From: Duganella sp. Root336D2
GTDB lineage: Bacteria > Pseudomonadota > Gammaproteobacteria > Burkholderiales > Burkholderiaceae_D
Assembly: GCF_001425005.1 (NCBI RefSeq)
Contig: NZ_LMDB01000001.1
Span: 498,393-562,392, forward strand
DNA: 64,000 nt
Direction of reading: 5' to 3'
Shown: positions 53,833-63,334 of the stretch, one piece after another
Layout: each line of letters opens with the position of its first letter
How positions within the stretch are numbered: position 1 is the stretch's first letter
Notes under the pieces: generated by a model
What the model saw: the letters and a program-made list of their open reading frames with translations, nothing else
Told to the model about the DNA's origin: nothing
Databases searched by the model: none
Program-made: the position numbers and the translations under genes

Positions 53833-55212
53833 ATGAGCAAAACTCTCCTGATCAAAAATGCGCGCGTGGTTGTCACGATGGACGAACAGCGCCGCGAGAT
53901 TGACAACGGCGCCATCTTCGTGCGCGACAACGTCATTGAACAAGTCGGGCCGACGGCCGAGCTGCCCCAATCGGCCGACGAAGTCATTGACGCTGCCGGC
54001 CACGTGGTGATGCCAGGTTTGGTCAACACCCACCATCACATGTACCAAAGCCTGACGCGCGTCATCCCCACCGCGCAGAACGGCGAATTATTCAACTGGC
54101 TGACCAACCTGTACCCGATCTGGGCCAACCTGGATGCAGAGATGGTGCACGTGTCGACGCTGACAGCCATGTCTGAACTGATCCTCTCCGGCTGCACCAC
54201 CAGCAGCGACCACCTGTACATCTACCCGAACGATTGCAGGCTCGACGACAGCATCGAAGCCGCAAGCAAGATCGGCATGCGCTTCCACGCTGCCCGGGGC
54301 TCCATGAGTGTTGGCCAGTCGAAAGGCGGCCTGCCGCCGGACTGCGTGGTTGAAGATGAAAAAGCGATCCTGCGCGACACCCAGCGCCTGATCGAGACAT
54401 ATCACGACGCAGAACGCCACGCCATGCAGCGCATCGTCGTCGCGCCCTGCTCTCCATTCTCCGTCTCGCGCGACCTGATGAAAGAAGCTGCCGCACTCGC
54501 ACGCAGCCATGGCGTATCGTTGCACACCCACCTGGCGGAGAACGTCAACGACATCGCCTACAGCCGCGAGAAGTTCAATATGACGCCAGCTGAATACGCA
54601 GAGGACTGCGACTGGGTGGGCCACGACGTGTGGCACGCCCACTGCGTGCAGCTCGATGAGGACGGCGTCTACATGTTCGCGCGTACCGGCACAGGTGTCG
54701 CACACTGCCCTTGCTCGAACATGCGACTGGCATCTGGCATTGCGCCAGTCCGCAAGATGGTCGACGCAGGCGTTCCGGTCGGCCTGGGCGTTGACGGCTC
54801 CGCGTCCAATGATGGTGCCCACATGCTGGGCGAAGTGCGGCAGGCCATGCTGCTGCAGCGTGTCGGCTTTGGTCCAGACGCGATGACAGCACGCCAGGCG
54901 CTGGAGCTGGCAACGCTAGGCGGCGCAAAAGTACTGAACCGCGACGACATCGGTGCACTCAAGCCCGGCATGTCCGCCGACATCGTCACGTTCAAGCTGG
55001 ACCAGATCGGCTTTGCCGGCGCCTTGCATGATCCAGTCGCGGCGCTGGTTTTCTGCACGCCGGCAAACGTCAGCTACAGCATCATCAACGGCAAAGTCGT
55101 GGTGAAGGACAGCATCCTGCAAACCATTGACTTGCCATTGACGATCGAACGCCATAATCGACTGGCCGCCGACCTGGCGCTGGCGACGAACTCGCGCAAA
55201 GTCGCGCGCTAA
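53833..55212 (+). CDS. 8-Oxoguanine deaminase
   Basis: 459 residues, amidohydrolase superfamily of the Pa0142 type. HxH motif NTHHHMYQSLTRVIPTAQNG, then TSSDHLYIYP, zinc His HTHLAENVNDIAYSREKF and WHAHCVQLDEDGV, and the family stretch GLGVDGSASNDGAHMLGEVR. It turns 8-oxoguanine into urate and can also act on isocytosine. Together with the urate permease and uraH it feeds the urate pathway. GAGAAGAACTG precedes ATG 53833. Confidence 0.9.
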   Translation: MSKTLLIKNARVVVTMDEQRREIDNGAIFVRDNVIEQVGPTAELPQSADEVIDAAGHVVMPGLVNTHHHMYQSLTRVIPTAQNGELFNWLTNLYPIWANLDAEMVHVSTLTAMSELILSGCTTSSDHLYIYPNDCRLDDSIEAASKIGMRFHAARGSMSVGQSKGGLPPDCVVEDEKAILRDTQRLIETYHDAERHAMQRIVVAPCSPFSVSRDLMKEAAALARSHGVSLHTHLAENVNDIAYSREKFNMTPAEYAEDCDWVGHDVWHAHCVQLDEDGVYMFARTGTGVAHCPCSNMRLASGIAPVRKMVDAGVPVGLGVDGSASNDGAHMLGEVRQAMLLQRVGFGPDAMTARQALELATLGGAKVLNRDDIGALKPGMSADIVTFKLDQIGFAGALHDPVAALVFCTPANVSYSIINGKVVVKDSILQTIDLPLTIERHNRLAADLALATNSRKVAR

Positions 55213-55243
55213 TTCGCAGCCAATCGCCGGAACTCAGACCTGG

Positions 55244-55621
55244 TTACTTGATGCGGGTAACGCTGTGCCCCGTCCCAGTAACGGATTGCGCAATCTTGCC
55301 TTCCGATTTCCAGCGCACCGTATGGTCTGTTCCGGTGATTTCCAGGCGGCCTTTGGGCTTTACTTCGACAGTCACGGTATTGCCAACTCCCAGAATCTCG
55401 ACCGCTCCGCAAACCCCGGTAGTCGTCACAATGTGGCCAGAGCCGACGACTTCCAGCTTGCGGCCGTCGCATGGGAATGTGCGCTGATGCCCGCTACCAC
55501 TGACGCTGATCAGTTTATCGGTCACTTCTACCTCGCCAACAGCGTCTTCCTGCGCGTAGGCGCCGGCCATCACCATCATTACGACGCTCGCAGCCACTGC
55601 TTTTTGCATTCCAAGTTTCAT
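55244..55621 (-). CDS. DUF3060 domain protein, exported
   Basis: 125 residues. Signal peptide (about 1-25, ending AGAYAQ), then repeated short beta strands of the kind LEVVGSGHIVTTTG...VEILGVGNTVTVEV...LEITGTDHTVRWKS...SVTGTGHSVT, spaced about 20 residues. This GSGH/GTDH repeat is the DUF3060 pattern, likely a small beta helix. No function is known. Start ATG 55621, GAGAG upstream; ATG 55633 is an alternative. Convergent with the deaminase gene. Confidence 0.75.
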   Translation of the reverse strand: MKLGMQKAVAASVVMMVMAGAYAQEDAVGEVEVTDKLISVSGSGHQRTFPCDGRKLEVVGSGHIVTTTGVCGAVEILGVGNTVTVEVKPKGRLEITGTDHTVRWKSEGKIAQSVTGTGHSVTRIK

Positions 55622-55733
55622 ACCAACTCTCACAAAGTTATAAAAGCGATAATTCTAGTGGGGCGATAAAATCAGGCGCGTACGATTGCGCGAAAGGCAG
55701 CTCGCCCGGTACAAAATAAGCGCGGCCCGCACG

Positions 55734-56795
55734 CTACCAGGTAAAGCTCTCGGACGTTTTCAACTCCCCTGGAAGCTCCGCCATCTTGCCGCTGCTCGCT
55801 TCATATACGAGGTGTTGATCGAAGCGATGCCTGATGACGAGATGGTCTTCATCCAGCCACCCGGATATGAGCATGTGTCCGCAATAGGCGACGCCTATGC
55901 CGGCAACCGTCTTGGTCATGCCATTTCGGTTTCGAATCTTGAGCACATACTGTTCTGAACCAGCCTTGTTTTCGACAAACGCGTGCCACGTTCCTCCCGG
56001 GGAGTCTTCCGACTTTGGCGCGCGCGCAGAGCGAGGAAGCAAATCTTCGAAAAGGGGAATCTCCTTACCGTTTCGCAAGAACGCACGGCGCGCGCTTTGC
56101 GATTCGAACCTGCCTGCGACCTTTTCCAATGATTTCGACGCAGGCCGATAAGAGAGGTACTCGATAGGGACTTCATATCCGTTATGAAGCATGCTGCGCA
56201 CCAGGATCAACAACTCAGAACCGTCTTCCGACCACATGGTCGAAGTCCCTATCTCCTTTTCCGGAATCGAAACCGGCAGTTTTAACTTTGTCCGCCGCAA
56301 TGTCGCAGCATCGAAAAGGAAGAGTCCACCTTCAGCGTCTGGCCGGCGCGGATCTGTCGATACACCGATGACGAGGTATTTGCTGTCAGGTGAGAACGAA
56401 GGGGCACGTGCTCCAAAAGTGGGATGCTCGTAGACCAGGCGAATGGAATCGGTCTGCCGGTCAAACAGCCAATACTGCATTCTAGTGCCGCCAGCACGCA
56501 CTCCCAAATAGCTTATCCAACGGCCATTCGCAGACTGCGTCATGCTCACGCCATTCCCGAATCCATGTTCAGCCAGGTGCTTGCTGCTCTGATTGGTCAA
56601 GTCTGCCTTGAGAAACTGCCCTTCGCGGCGCATGAAATAGACCGGGGTCTTGATCCGCATTGACGCCAGTGCTACATGCTTCCCTTCAGGCTCAATACTT
56701 CCGCACACGGGAAGCGCAGCAGTGCAATGGGACGGCGCGAACGAGCACAGGATCACGGCCGAAAGTGCGACTACCAAGTGGAATGGTCTGTTCAT
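55734..56795 (-). CDS. TolB/PD40-like beta-propeller protein, exported
   Basis: 353 residues with a signal peptide (about 1-27). Repeated WD40/PD40-like blades such as FGARAPSFSPDSKYLVIGVS and TSTMWSEDGSELLILVRSML indicate a propeller. No catalytic motif is seen, and the function is unknown. It follows the esterase gene by 7 bp on the same strand, so the two are cotranscribed. Ends KTSESFTW. The 112 bp between this gene and the DUF3060 gene hold no other gene. Confidence 0.7.
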   Translation of the reverse strand: MNRPFHLVVALSAVILCSFAPSHCTAALPVCGSIEPEGKHVALASMRIKTPVYFMRREGQFLKADLTNQSSKHLAEHGFGNGVSMTQSANGRWISYLGVRAGGTRMQYWLFDRQTDSIRLVYEHPTFGARAPSFSPDSKYLVIGVSTDPRRPDAEGGLFLFDAATLRRTKLKLPVSIPEKEIGTSTMWSEDGSELLILVRSMLHNGYEVPIEYLSYRPASKSLEKVAGRFESQSARRAFLRNGKEIPLFEDLLPRSARAPKSEDSPGGTWHAFVENKAGSEQYVLKIRNRNGMTKTVAGIGVAYCGHMLISGWLDEDHLVIRHRFDQHLVYEASSGKMAELPGELKTSESFTW

Positions 56796-56802
56796 ATCGC
56801 GA

Positions 56803-58437
56803 TTATTTCGAGGCAGGCGTCAAGACGGACTTTGGCCGCGCCACCGCGTACATCTCCCAGCTGATCTGATCCAGCAACGCCATCTTGTTCCCGCCCTGCT
56901 GGTAGAGGTCAAAATGAGTTTTGTTCAGGATGAACCGGAAATCTGTTTTAGCGTTCAGCCCCTCCATTACTGCCTGGAGCTTTTGCGCGGAGCCATCCAG
57001 GTAGAAGGTATCTGCGGTGCCTACGAACAGGTGGATTTTTCCATCCAGGTCGGATTTCAGCGCAGGCCAGTCGCGCTTCATGCGGTGGGCAATGTCGAAA
57101 TTCTCGCGCCAATAGGCGACGACAGCCGGGTCAACACTCCCCGTATCGCGGTCAAACATCTGCTGCGGGCCGCCGGCCTGGCTACGCGGAGAGAAGACCC
57201 ACTCCATCGAGGCGAGTTGGCCCCCATAGGCGCCCAGCACGCGCTCCAGCTTCGCGAACTCCTCGAAAGTTCCCAGCACCTTGTCGTGGTCGCGCACCAA
57301 TGGATAAGCACTGCCATCAGCCTTGCGGAAGACATTGGCCTGCGGCGCATAAAGATCGACGCCGGTGAAATCGCGGAAGTCAGACGGGTCCGGCGACGTC
57401 GACCAGGTGCCGCCAAACAGTTGGGGATAGCGCGTCTGCAGCCAGAGCGTTGCCCAACCGCCCGATGAATGGCCGTTCAGGAAACGGCCACTGGCCTTGG
57501 CATCCATGCGGAAGTTCTTCTCCAGGTGGGGAATCAGTTCGGCGGTCAAGGCCTGGCCCCACGGGCCGTTGTTGACCGAGTCGGCGAATTCGTGGGTCCC
57601 GGTTGGGCTGGATTCATCCAGCAGCACCCAGATCATGGGTGCCATTTTGCCACTGGCCATAGCCGCGTAAAGTTCCGCCAGCAATGGCACCAGGCGCGGC
57701 GCGTTGCCGCCAAAGCCATGCGTGAAATAGACCGTTGGATAGCTCGCTTTTCCCTTGGCGTCGTAGCCTGGCGGCGTCAACACCCACCCATCCATCTTTA
57801 TTGGGCGGCCCCAGAATGCACTCAGGCCCGGACTTGTGAAATCAATCGACTGAGCATTCGGACGCACCGCTTCCAATGCAGCGCGTTCGCTATCCGACGC
57901 AGATTCGCGCTTCCACGGATCGTTCGCAGGCAAGGTCTTGATCAAGCGGAGCGTTGGCGCAACTGCAGCTGGCAGGTGCAATTTGACGACATCGCTGACC
58001 CAGTCACCCGTGCCGCGGCCGGTGTAGTTGTAGCTGTGATCCACGTCCAACACGGCCTGGACGTAATAATCGCCGGGGGGAAGCTGCGAGTATGGCGTGG
58101 GGAATGCAAGGTCGTCTCCATCGATATCCACGCTTTGGCCGGGCTGGATGCGGCTGATCTCACGTGCCGTCACCGCGGTTGCAGTCGCGGCGAAAGGATC
58201 CGCGTCCACCATGGTCACTTCACTGGATTTTTGCTTGGATTTCTCAAACGCTTCCGATTCGGCGGACTTGGCGTCCCTGGCAAATACCAGCAGGCGGCCA
58301 TTGCTGGCCTGGCTGGCGCTTGCGTCCAGCTGGACCTTGATGAACTGCTTGCCTGGGGCAGTGGCCGCCTGTGCACTTGCTACGCTGGCCAGCGCCAGGA
58401 TAAGCGGCAATGCCGCCGTCTTTAAGCGCATATTCAT
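56803..58437 (-). CDS. Exported esterase (putative esterase/enterochelin-esterase-like)
   Basis: 544 residues from ATG 58437, which follows a perfect AGGAGG. Signal peptide (about 1-25, SVASAQAA). An N-terminal beta domain (about 30-170) precedes an alpha/beta-hydrolase of the esterase D family: YPTVYFTHGFGGNAPRLVPL, nucleophile Ser in FLNGHSSGGWATLWLQTRYP and probable catalytic His in FILNKTHFDLYQQG. The substrate is unknown. It is the first gene of a two-gene unit with the propeller protein, which may be a partner. Confidence 0.85.
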   Translation of the reverse strand: MNMRLKTAALPLILALASVASAQAATAPGKQFIKVQLDASASQASNGRLLVFARDAKSAESEAFEKSKQKSSEVTMVDADPFAATATAVTAREISRIQPGQSVDIDGDDLAFPTPYSQLPPGDYYVQAVLDVDHSYNYTGRGTGDWVSDVVKLHLPAAVAPTLRLIKTLPANDPWKRESASDSERAALEAVRPNAQSIDFTSPGLSAFWGRPIKMDGWVLTPPGYDAKGKASYPTVYFTHGFGGNAPRLVPLLAELYAAMASGKMAPMIWVLLDESSPTGTHEFADSVNNGPWGQALTAELIPHLEKNFRMDAKASGRFLNGHSSGGWATLWLQTRYPQLFGGTWSTSPDPSDFRDFTGVDLYAPQANVFRKADGSAYPLVRDHDKVLGTFEEFAKLERVLGAYGGQLASMEWVFSPRSQAGGPQQMFDRDTGSVDPAVVAYWRENFDIAHRMKRDWPALKSDLDGKIHLFVGTADTFYLDGSAQKLQAVMEGLNAKTDFRFILNKTHFDLYQQGGNKMALLDQISWEMYAVARPKSVLTPASK

Positions 58438-58549
58438 GCGTGCCTCCTCGGTTTTCGGTTCTGGGGATTGTATAGACCTTCTGGAGGTGTAATCTATCGA
58501 ATTGTCGCGGCCCACAGCAGACATTAACTTATCCTTGAAAGGAAAAGTC

Positions 58550-58999
58550 ATGCCAAACCTGTACTGCATTGCGATTGGCGCCATCACTGGCGCAGTACTT
58601 TCCGCAAGCGCCCTGGCACAGGTGGATCAACCGCCGCCAGTCATTCCCGTCGCCTCCGAGGCAGCAGCCAGGCTGGTTGTTTACCCACCGCAGCCAGAGG
58701 CGCTTGCAAGGGGCGTTGTGATCCTCCAGTTCCGCACCGAGAACCTGCGCATCATGCCGGTTTTCGGCCCAAAGGCCGTTGATGTGTCTCCGCACCTGGG
58801 CCACATGCACGTCACGGTCGACGATTGGCACGGCACGTGGGCGCACACCAGCGGCGATCCGGTCATCCTGGTCGGGCTGACTCCCGGGACGCACAAGATC
58901 CTGCTCGAATTGGCCGACCCCAATCATAAAATCCTGACAAGCCAGACTGTCAACGTCACCATGCCAGACACTAAAACGGACAAGTCTCACCAGCACTGA
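58550..58999 (+). CDS. DUF6130-type exported protein
   Basis: 149 residues. Signal peptide (about 1-23, SASALAQ), then an immunoglobulin-like or cupredoxin-like beta sandwich with RLVVYPPQPEALARGVVILQ, HLGHMHVTVDDWHGTWAHTS and LVGLTPGTHKILLELADPNH. The histidines in HLGHMHV could bind metal, but there is no proof. Its C-terminus is His-rich (KSHQH). Start ATG 58550 with AAAGGAA upstream. Divergent from the esterase gene. Confidence 0.6.
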   Translation: MPNLYCIAIGAITGAVLSASALAQVDQPPPVIPVASEAAARLVVYPPQPEALARGVVILQFRTENLRIMPVFGPKAVDVSPHLGHMHVTVDDWHGTWAHTSGDPVILVGLTPGTHKILLELADPNHKILTSQTVNVTMPDTKTDKSHQH

Positions 59000-59066
59000 A
59001 GGAAGGGCCCGCATCGGATATCATGTCAGGACAACTCACCGTCGAGAAAATATAGATTATTTTAAA

Positions 59067-61643
59067 TTGCTCACACCAATCTTAATAAGCCTGATTCGGC
59101 ATCGCGATGGCATTCGTGCCTCGGTGAGTGGCACGCCCAGCGATGGGGAAATTCCCACCGTTGTCGATCACCGCTTGGACGAAGTAAGCAGTGCTGTACT
59201 GCACGGCAAAGACCTGCTACTGGAAGACTGGCGGGCGCTTGGCAATGCCCGCGATATTGGACCTGTGTGGCCCGCGTTTTGGCGAGTTTTCTGGGCGACT
59301 CTTTCAGAGGTCCAGGAATCTGCGCCCGCCGCAATGCCGCAACAGGTCATGCCGCGCGCGAAGCCGATCGCCACAGCGGCCCATCCGCGGGCATTCCGCG
59401 GCACAAAATTCCAACCACCGAAGCCGGCGCAGATCGACCTGGACTTGCATGTCTGGATGTCGGATGACCGCCTGCTGGATGGATTCTTTTCGCGACACGA
59501 CTTCGTCAGACGGCCAGCATTAGGACAAGATGGCCAAGCCTTGCCATCCAGCCTGTTCGAAAATGGCCAACCGACAGTTTCCCAACTAACAGGCCTGCAG
59601 GGATGGAGCGGAAGTACGCCCGTCGTTTTCAGACGCCATTTTCTATGGGTATTGCGCAAGGAGTCCGCTGAGAAGAGCCTCGCCTGGTTGAGGTTATGGC
59701 GTGCACTAGGCGCGCCGTCGCATGGAGAACTCCTGTCCATTCTGGCGCGCCTGTGCGCTTTGGATAGTGCGGCCCATGGCTGGGCTGAATTGTCACTGAA
59801 CTTGCCAAAGCCAAGACAGGCCGCTTTCCTCCAGTCTCTTCTCCAGCATAAGGCCTATCGCTTGCCAGCCTCCCAATTGAGTGCCGAGCAGCTCAGCGCC
59901 GTGAATGCACTCAGTAAAGATGATGCGCATTTCCGGATCTACCTCGATACCATGCTCGACAACCTCTCGCGTGGAGTGAGCGCGGCTTACACCCTGATTG
60001 GTTGCCAACTGCCTGCCCGGGACAGAAACCCCGATTCCATATACCTTCGCGTCGCGGTTCATGCAGATGAAGTTCCGGTCGCAGACATTGAGCGCATGTT
60101 GGCCACTCTTGGCGAGGATGGCATGCATTGGGCACGGAGCGCGTGGAAAAGCTGCGCAACGCAGCCCGGCTTTGCCCGCGTGCTTACGGAAACCCATTGG
60201 GAAGTTTTGAGCAGCCAGGAGGCCAATCGCTGGCTGTCGCTATTCAGGGTTACGGAGTGGGACTTCGACAACCCGGAGCTGTTCGCAGCTCAATGGCGGG
60301 TTCGCCTTGCCATGTTTCCAGCACTCCATCAGCAAATGCTCGCTTTACCTCCGGACCGGCGCGACCGCTTCGCCGCAATGCAAGTTGACTATGTCTGCGG
60401 CTGGGACGATCCGGCCACCTTGGAAAGCAGTTGGCCAATTGTCTTGCCACTGCAAGTTCGGCTCTGCGGCCCCCGGTTCCCGGCCAAGGCCACAGGCAAC
60501 GGCGCTTTGTCGTCAATGGCCGTTCACCTGCGCGGCGCCAGGTTGCACCAGTTTGCCGAAACAGGCGACGATATCTGGCTTACGATCGAGCGCGCCTGCC
60601 GCCGCGACAATGTCGCAACGCTGATTCGGCATGGGCTCTATGGATTGACGGAGGCGATGCCGGATTTTGCCCTGCACGCTTTGAGGTTTGCGCCGAAGCC
60701 CTTGATGCGCTCCGTCGCCTTGATTGGCTGTCTTGAATACCACTCACGCCGGCGTTTTTTTGCCCAGGCGGCGCGCACGCCGTGGTTTGCCACCGAGTGG
60801 GCGGCAATGCCCGCCCTCGCCACTTGCAAAAGCATCCTTGCGCTTTGTGCTGAGTATGGGTTGGACAGCCCGTTGCCACGCCGCCTGCGCGCGCACCTCA
60901 TGGGAACGGCTCATCTCAATGAGGCGCAACTTGCCCGCCATTGCCGCGTCACCATTGCTCGCTTGCCGTCCGTTCAACTCGCGGCGCTGGAGGCCATGGC
61001 CTGGCGGCAGATCGACGGCCCGTTCAACCTGCGTGATCATTCGACAGCCGCGAGTCATGCGGTTCGGCTGCACGCCAGCATTGATGGGGGCAACAAGAAG
61101 GCCCTGCGGCGCTTTCTTCAGGGCTACGCCGATGGCGGCATCCATGCTTACCTGGATCATCCGCTGAATCGGGAATGGTACGTTCGCCATCAGCGCGTTG
61201 ACGCTGCGATATGGAGTACCAATAAACTCCATGAATCCACGGAGAATGGTGCTATCAAGCTCGCAATAGAAACGGACCCACTGGAAATCCTGATGCTGGG
61301 CAGCTATGTGGGCAGCTGCCTGGGACTCGGCGGAGTTTGCCAGTATTCTTCGGTGGCTTGCCTGGTCGACGCAAACAAGCAGGTGGTTTACGCTCGAGAC
61401 GCCTCTGGCCGCGTCGTTGCCCGGCAATTGATTGCCATCGACGAGCGTGAGCGCCTGGTTTGTTTCGAGGTCTATCCCCAATCAGTAAGCGCACAAGTAC
61501 TGCAGGCATTCCGACGTTTTGACACCGCGCTCGCGCGCTCCCTCGGACTTGATATTTATCGCGACGATGATGAAGCTTATGAGGTAAAGACCATCCTGGC
61601 CGTCGAATGGTGGGATGACGGCCAGTGGCATGCAGTCAATTAA
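59067..61643 (+). CDS. Large protein of unknown function
   Basis: 858 residues. I do not recognise the family. The start TTG 59067 has no ribosome site, and an in-frame GTG lies at 59124; no ATG occurs in the first 85 codons. There is no signal peptide or clear TM segment. The body is rich in Leu/Ala/Arg/Trp and looks like helical repeats (for example LWRALGAPSHGELLSILARL). The C-terminal quarter (about 720-858) is more ordered: LAIETDPLEILMLGSYVGSC, then LVDANKQVVYARDASGRVVA and WWDDGQWHAVN. From memory, similar endings occur in large hypothetical proteins of other bacteria. It stands alone between DUF6130 and a decayed gene fragment. Confidence 0.7.
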   Translation: MLTPILISLIRHRDGIRASVSGTPSDGEIPTVVDHRLDEVSSAVLHGKDLLLEDWRALGNARDIGPVWPAFWRVFWATLSEVQESAPAAMPQQVMPRAKPIATAAHPRAFRGTKFQPPKPAQIDLDLHVWMSDDRLLDGFFSRHDFVRRPALGQDGQALPSSLFENGQPTVSQLTGLQGWSGSTPVVFRRHFLWVLRKESAEKSLAWLRLWRALGAPSHGELLSILARLCALDSAAHGWAELSLNLPKPRQAAFLQSLLQHKAYRLPASQLSAEQLSAVNALSKDDAHFRIYLDTMLDNLSRGVSAAYTLIGCQLPARDRNPDSIYLRVAVHADEVPVADIERMLATLGEDGMHWARSAWKSCATQPGFARVLTETHWEVLSSQEANRWLSLFRVTEWDFDNPELFAAQWRVRLAMFPALHQQMLALPPDRRDRFAAMQVDYVCGWDDPATLESSWPIVLPLQVRLCGPRFPAKATGNGALSSMAVHLRGARLHQFAETGDDIWLTIERACRRDNVATLIRHGLYGLTEAMPDFALHALRFAPKPLMRSVALIGCLEYHSRRRFFAQAARTPWFATEWAAMPALATCKSILALCAEYGLDSPLPRRLRAHLMGTAHLNEAQLARHCRVTIARLPSVQLAALEAMAWRQIDGPFNLRDHSTAASHAVRLHASIDGGNKKALRRFLQGYADGGIHAYLDHPLNREWYVRHQRVDAAIWSTNKLHESTENGAIKLAIETDPLEILMLGSYVGSCLGLGGVCQYSSVACLVDANKQVVYARDASGRVVARQLIAIDERERLVCFEVYPQSVSAQVLQAFRRFDTALARSLGLDIYRDDDEAYEVKTILAVEWWDDGQWHAVN

Positions 61644-61652
61644 GCATCTTCG

Positions 61653-61946
61653 ATAGGCGAGTTTCAAATCAGGCTTCCCCGACAGCGTCCGGCGAAACAC
61701 GTAGCTGCGTTCTTTTGAATTCCAGGAGAATGCGCTGCCATCGTAAGGATCACGCAGGCCAGCCCTGCCCAACTTGCCTGTGATCTCTTCAAGGTCCACA
61801 TTTTGTCCTCGCATTTGGGGGGCTAATAGCGCCAGCCTGCGCCCGCCCTCCAAGTCCGCTATCCTGAAGCCATAAGGCACGAAGGTCTTCACATCCATCA
61901 GGTCGACGAGAATACTTCCAACCGGATTATAGATAGCTGCAAGACG
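61653..61946 (-). pseudogene. Decayed 3' fragment, duplicate of the neighbouring membrane-protein gene
   Basis: About 97 codons matching the C-terminus of the 411-residue protein encoded just upstream (62021-63256). Compare AIYNPVGSILVDL with GVYNPVGRILLNM, YGFRIADLEGGRRLALLAPQ with YGFRVVNLEGMRRVALLAAQ, and LRDPYDGSAFSWN with LRDPYDGEEFAWD. The first 300 codons are missing, a stop lies directly upstream, and the normal stop is lost, so the frame runs antisense into the 858-residue gene. A partial tandem duplication that has decayed. An ATG-started frame (61482-61898) exists but is unlikely to be functional. Confidence 0.75.
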
Positions 61947-62020
61947 CAGCAGATGTCAGTGGAGACGGATGCCTTGGCGGGTCGGATTGCGGGAAATCTT
62001 TATGGCAGCAGCATATCACC

Positions 62021-63256
62021 TTAATAGAGGATCTTGAAATCCGGCTTTCCCTCGAGCGTTCGACTGAACAAGAGGGAACTGTGTTCCGGATCCCAGGCGA
62101 ATTCCTCGCCATCGTAAGGGTCGCGCAGTTCGCTTGTTCGCACTCCTTCAGCCACCTTATTGCCGTTGGCGCCGCTGCTTCGGAGTTGAGCAGCCAGCAG
62201 CGCTACCCTGCGCATTCCTTCCAGATTGACGACCCGGAATCCATACGTGGTGTACGCATCCATACCTTGCATATTGAGCAGGATCCTGCCAACAGGGTTG
62301 TAGACGCCAATGTCGGCTGCGGCCTTCTTCTCATTCCCATAGGACGCCAGGAAAGTGGCAGCCGCCTGCGGAATCGCCGCGTAGTCGCGGTCATACAGTT
62401 CGACCACACGAAGCATACGATCGGCGTTGGCATTGCTTGTCGCTTGCGGCTGGTATAGGAAACTTCCGAACAGCATTGCCAACACGTTCCCGGAGCGTTC
62501 GTCGTCGGGCCGCAAGTCGGAAGATGTCCACTCGTGGGCCATGATCTTCGCCAGTGACCGTTCGCGGTTGGAGAAGGGTTCTCGCCAGCCCTCAGGAATC
62601 GCCGTCATCGTCAGCGTCGCCGGGAAACGGCGGACGACAAGATTGCCCATTTCGAAATGCAGTTCAATGCTGCGCGCTGCAAGCATTTTGACGTTAGCGC
62701 TGATACTTTCGGCCAGGACCATCCGCCAGAACCGATAGTCCTCTTCCAACATGCGTTTGCAATCGCCTGCATCCGCTTTGACCTCCTGCGACAAGGCCCT
62801 GAGATACATCAGGCGCTGAGCCTCAAGGACCTGATTGAATGCGGCACCCTGCAAGCGCGCGTCACCCGGCAAGACTTCGCGCCACTGTTTGAATTCCAGC
62901 AGGTGTTCGTAGCGTTCAATCAACTGGGCAGGCTCGCGTCGACCCTGTTTCTCGCCAGGCATTTCGCGGAAGCCGGTCGCCACAGACGTTCCCATTGACT
63001 TGCGCATCTGCTCGACGCGGTCGACGCCTTCCGACATCACGTCTGAATTGTCCGGTGCGGAGAAGCCCATTACATACACGTAGGCATTGTCACGATCACC
63101 GACGGGCGTAGTGGCAGTTTCAATGCCTTGCAATTTAATGACGGACTCGGACGGGGGTTTGTCTTCGCGATTTATAAAGAACACGAATGCGATCAGCAGG
63201 AGGAGCAACGCAAGAAAGCTTGCCACCATCTTTAACAACAACTTCAGCTTTGTCAT
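62021..63256 (-). CDS. Membrane-anchored protein of unknown function
   Basis: 411 residues. One N-terminal TM helix (about 8-28, VASFLALLLLLIAFVFFI) with a basic start, so the rest is probably periplasmic. No family recognised. The C-terminus has NPVGRILLNM, YGFRVVNLEGMRRVALLAAQ, LRDPYDGEEFAWDPEHSSLL and ends GKPDFKILY. A central segment is helical (RMLEEDYRFWRMVLAESISA). The C-terminal part has a decayed copy next to it (61653-61946). Followed by no other gene; hutH lies upstream on the same strand with a terminator between. Confidence 0.75.
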   Translation of the reverse strand: MTKLKLLLKMVASFLALLLLLIAFVFFINREDKPPSESVIKLQGIETATTPVGDRDNAYVYVMGFSAPDNSDVMSEGVDRVEQMRKSMGTSVATGFREMPGEKQGRREPAQLIERYEHLLEFKQWREVLPGDARLQGAAFNQVLEAQRLMYLRALSQEVKADAGDCKRMLEEDYRFWRMVLAESISANVKMLAARSIELHFEMGNLVVRRFPATLTMTAIPEGWREPFSNRERSLAKIMAHEWTSSDLRPDDERSGNVLAMLFGSFLYQPQATSNANADRMLRVVELYDRDYAAIPQAAATFLASYGNEKKAAADIGVYNPVGRILLNMQGMDAYTTYGFRVVNLEGMRRVALLAAQLRSSGANGNKVAEGVRTSELRDPYDGEEFAWDPEHSSLLFSRTLEGKPDFKILY

Positions 63257-63290
63257 TCAGATCTACTCCATTGTTTTCGAAGCGCGGCAC

Positions 63291-63316
63291 AAAAAACGGC
63301 CCATGCGGGCCGTTTT
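63291..63316 (-). terminator. Intrinsic terminator after hutH
   Basis: Minus-strand AACGGCCC-GCAT-GGGCCGTT followed by TTTTT, about 20 bp after the hutH stop. Confidence 0.85.
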
Positions 63317-63334
63317 CCGGGGAACTGCGAAACG

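Noticed and set aside
59023-59055. 10-codon ORF MSGQLTVEKI before the 858-residue gene
   Set aside because: Weak ribosome site and no family; probably chance.
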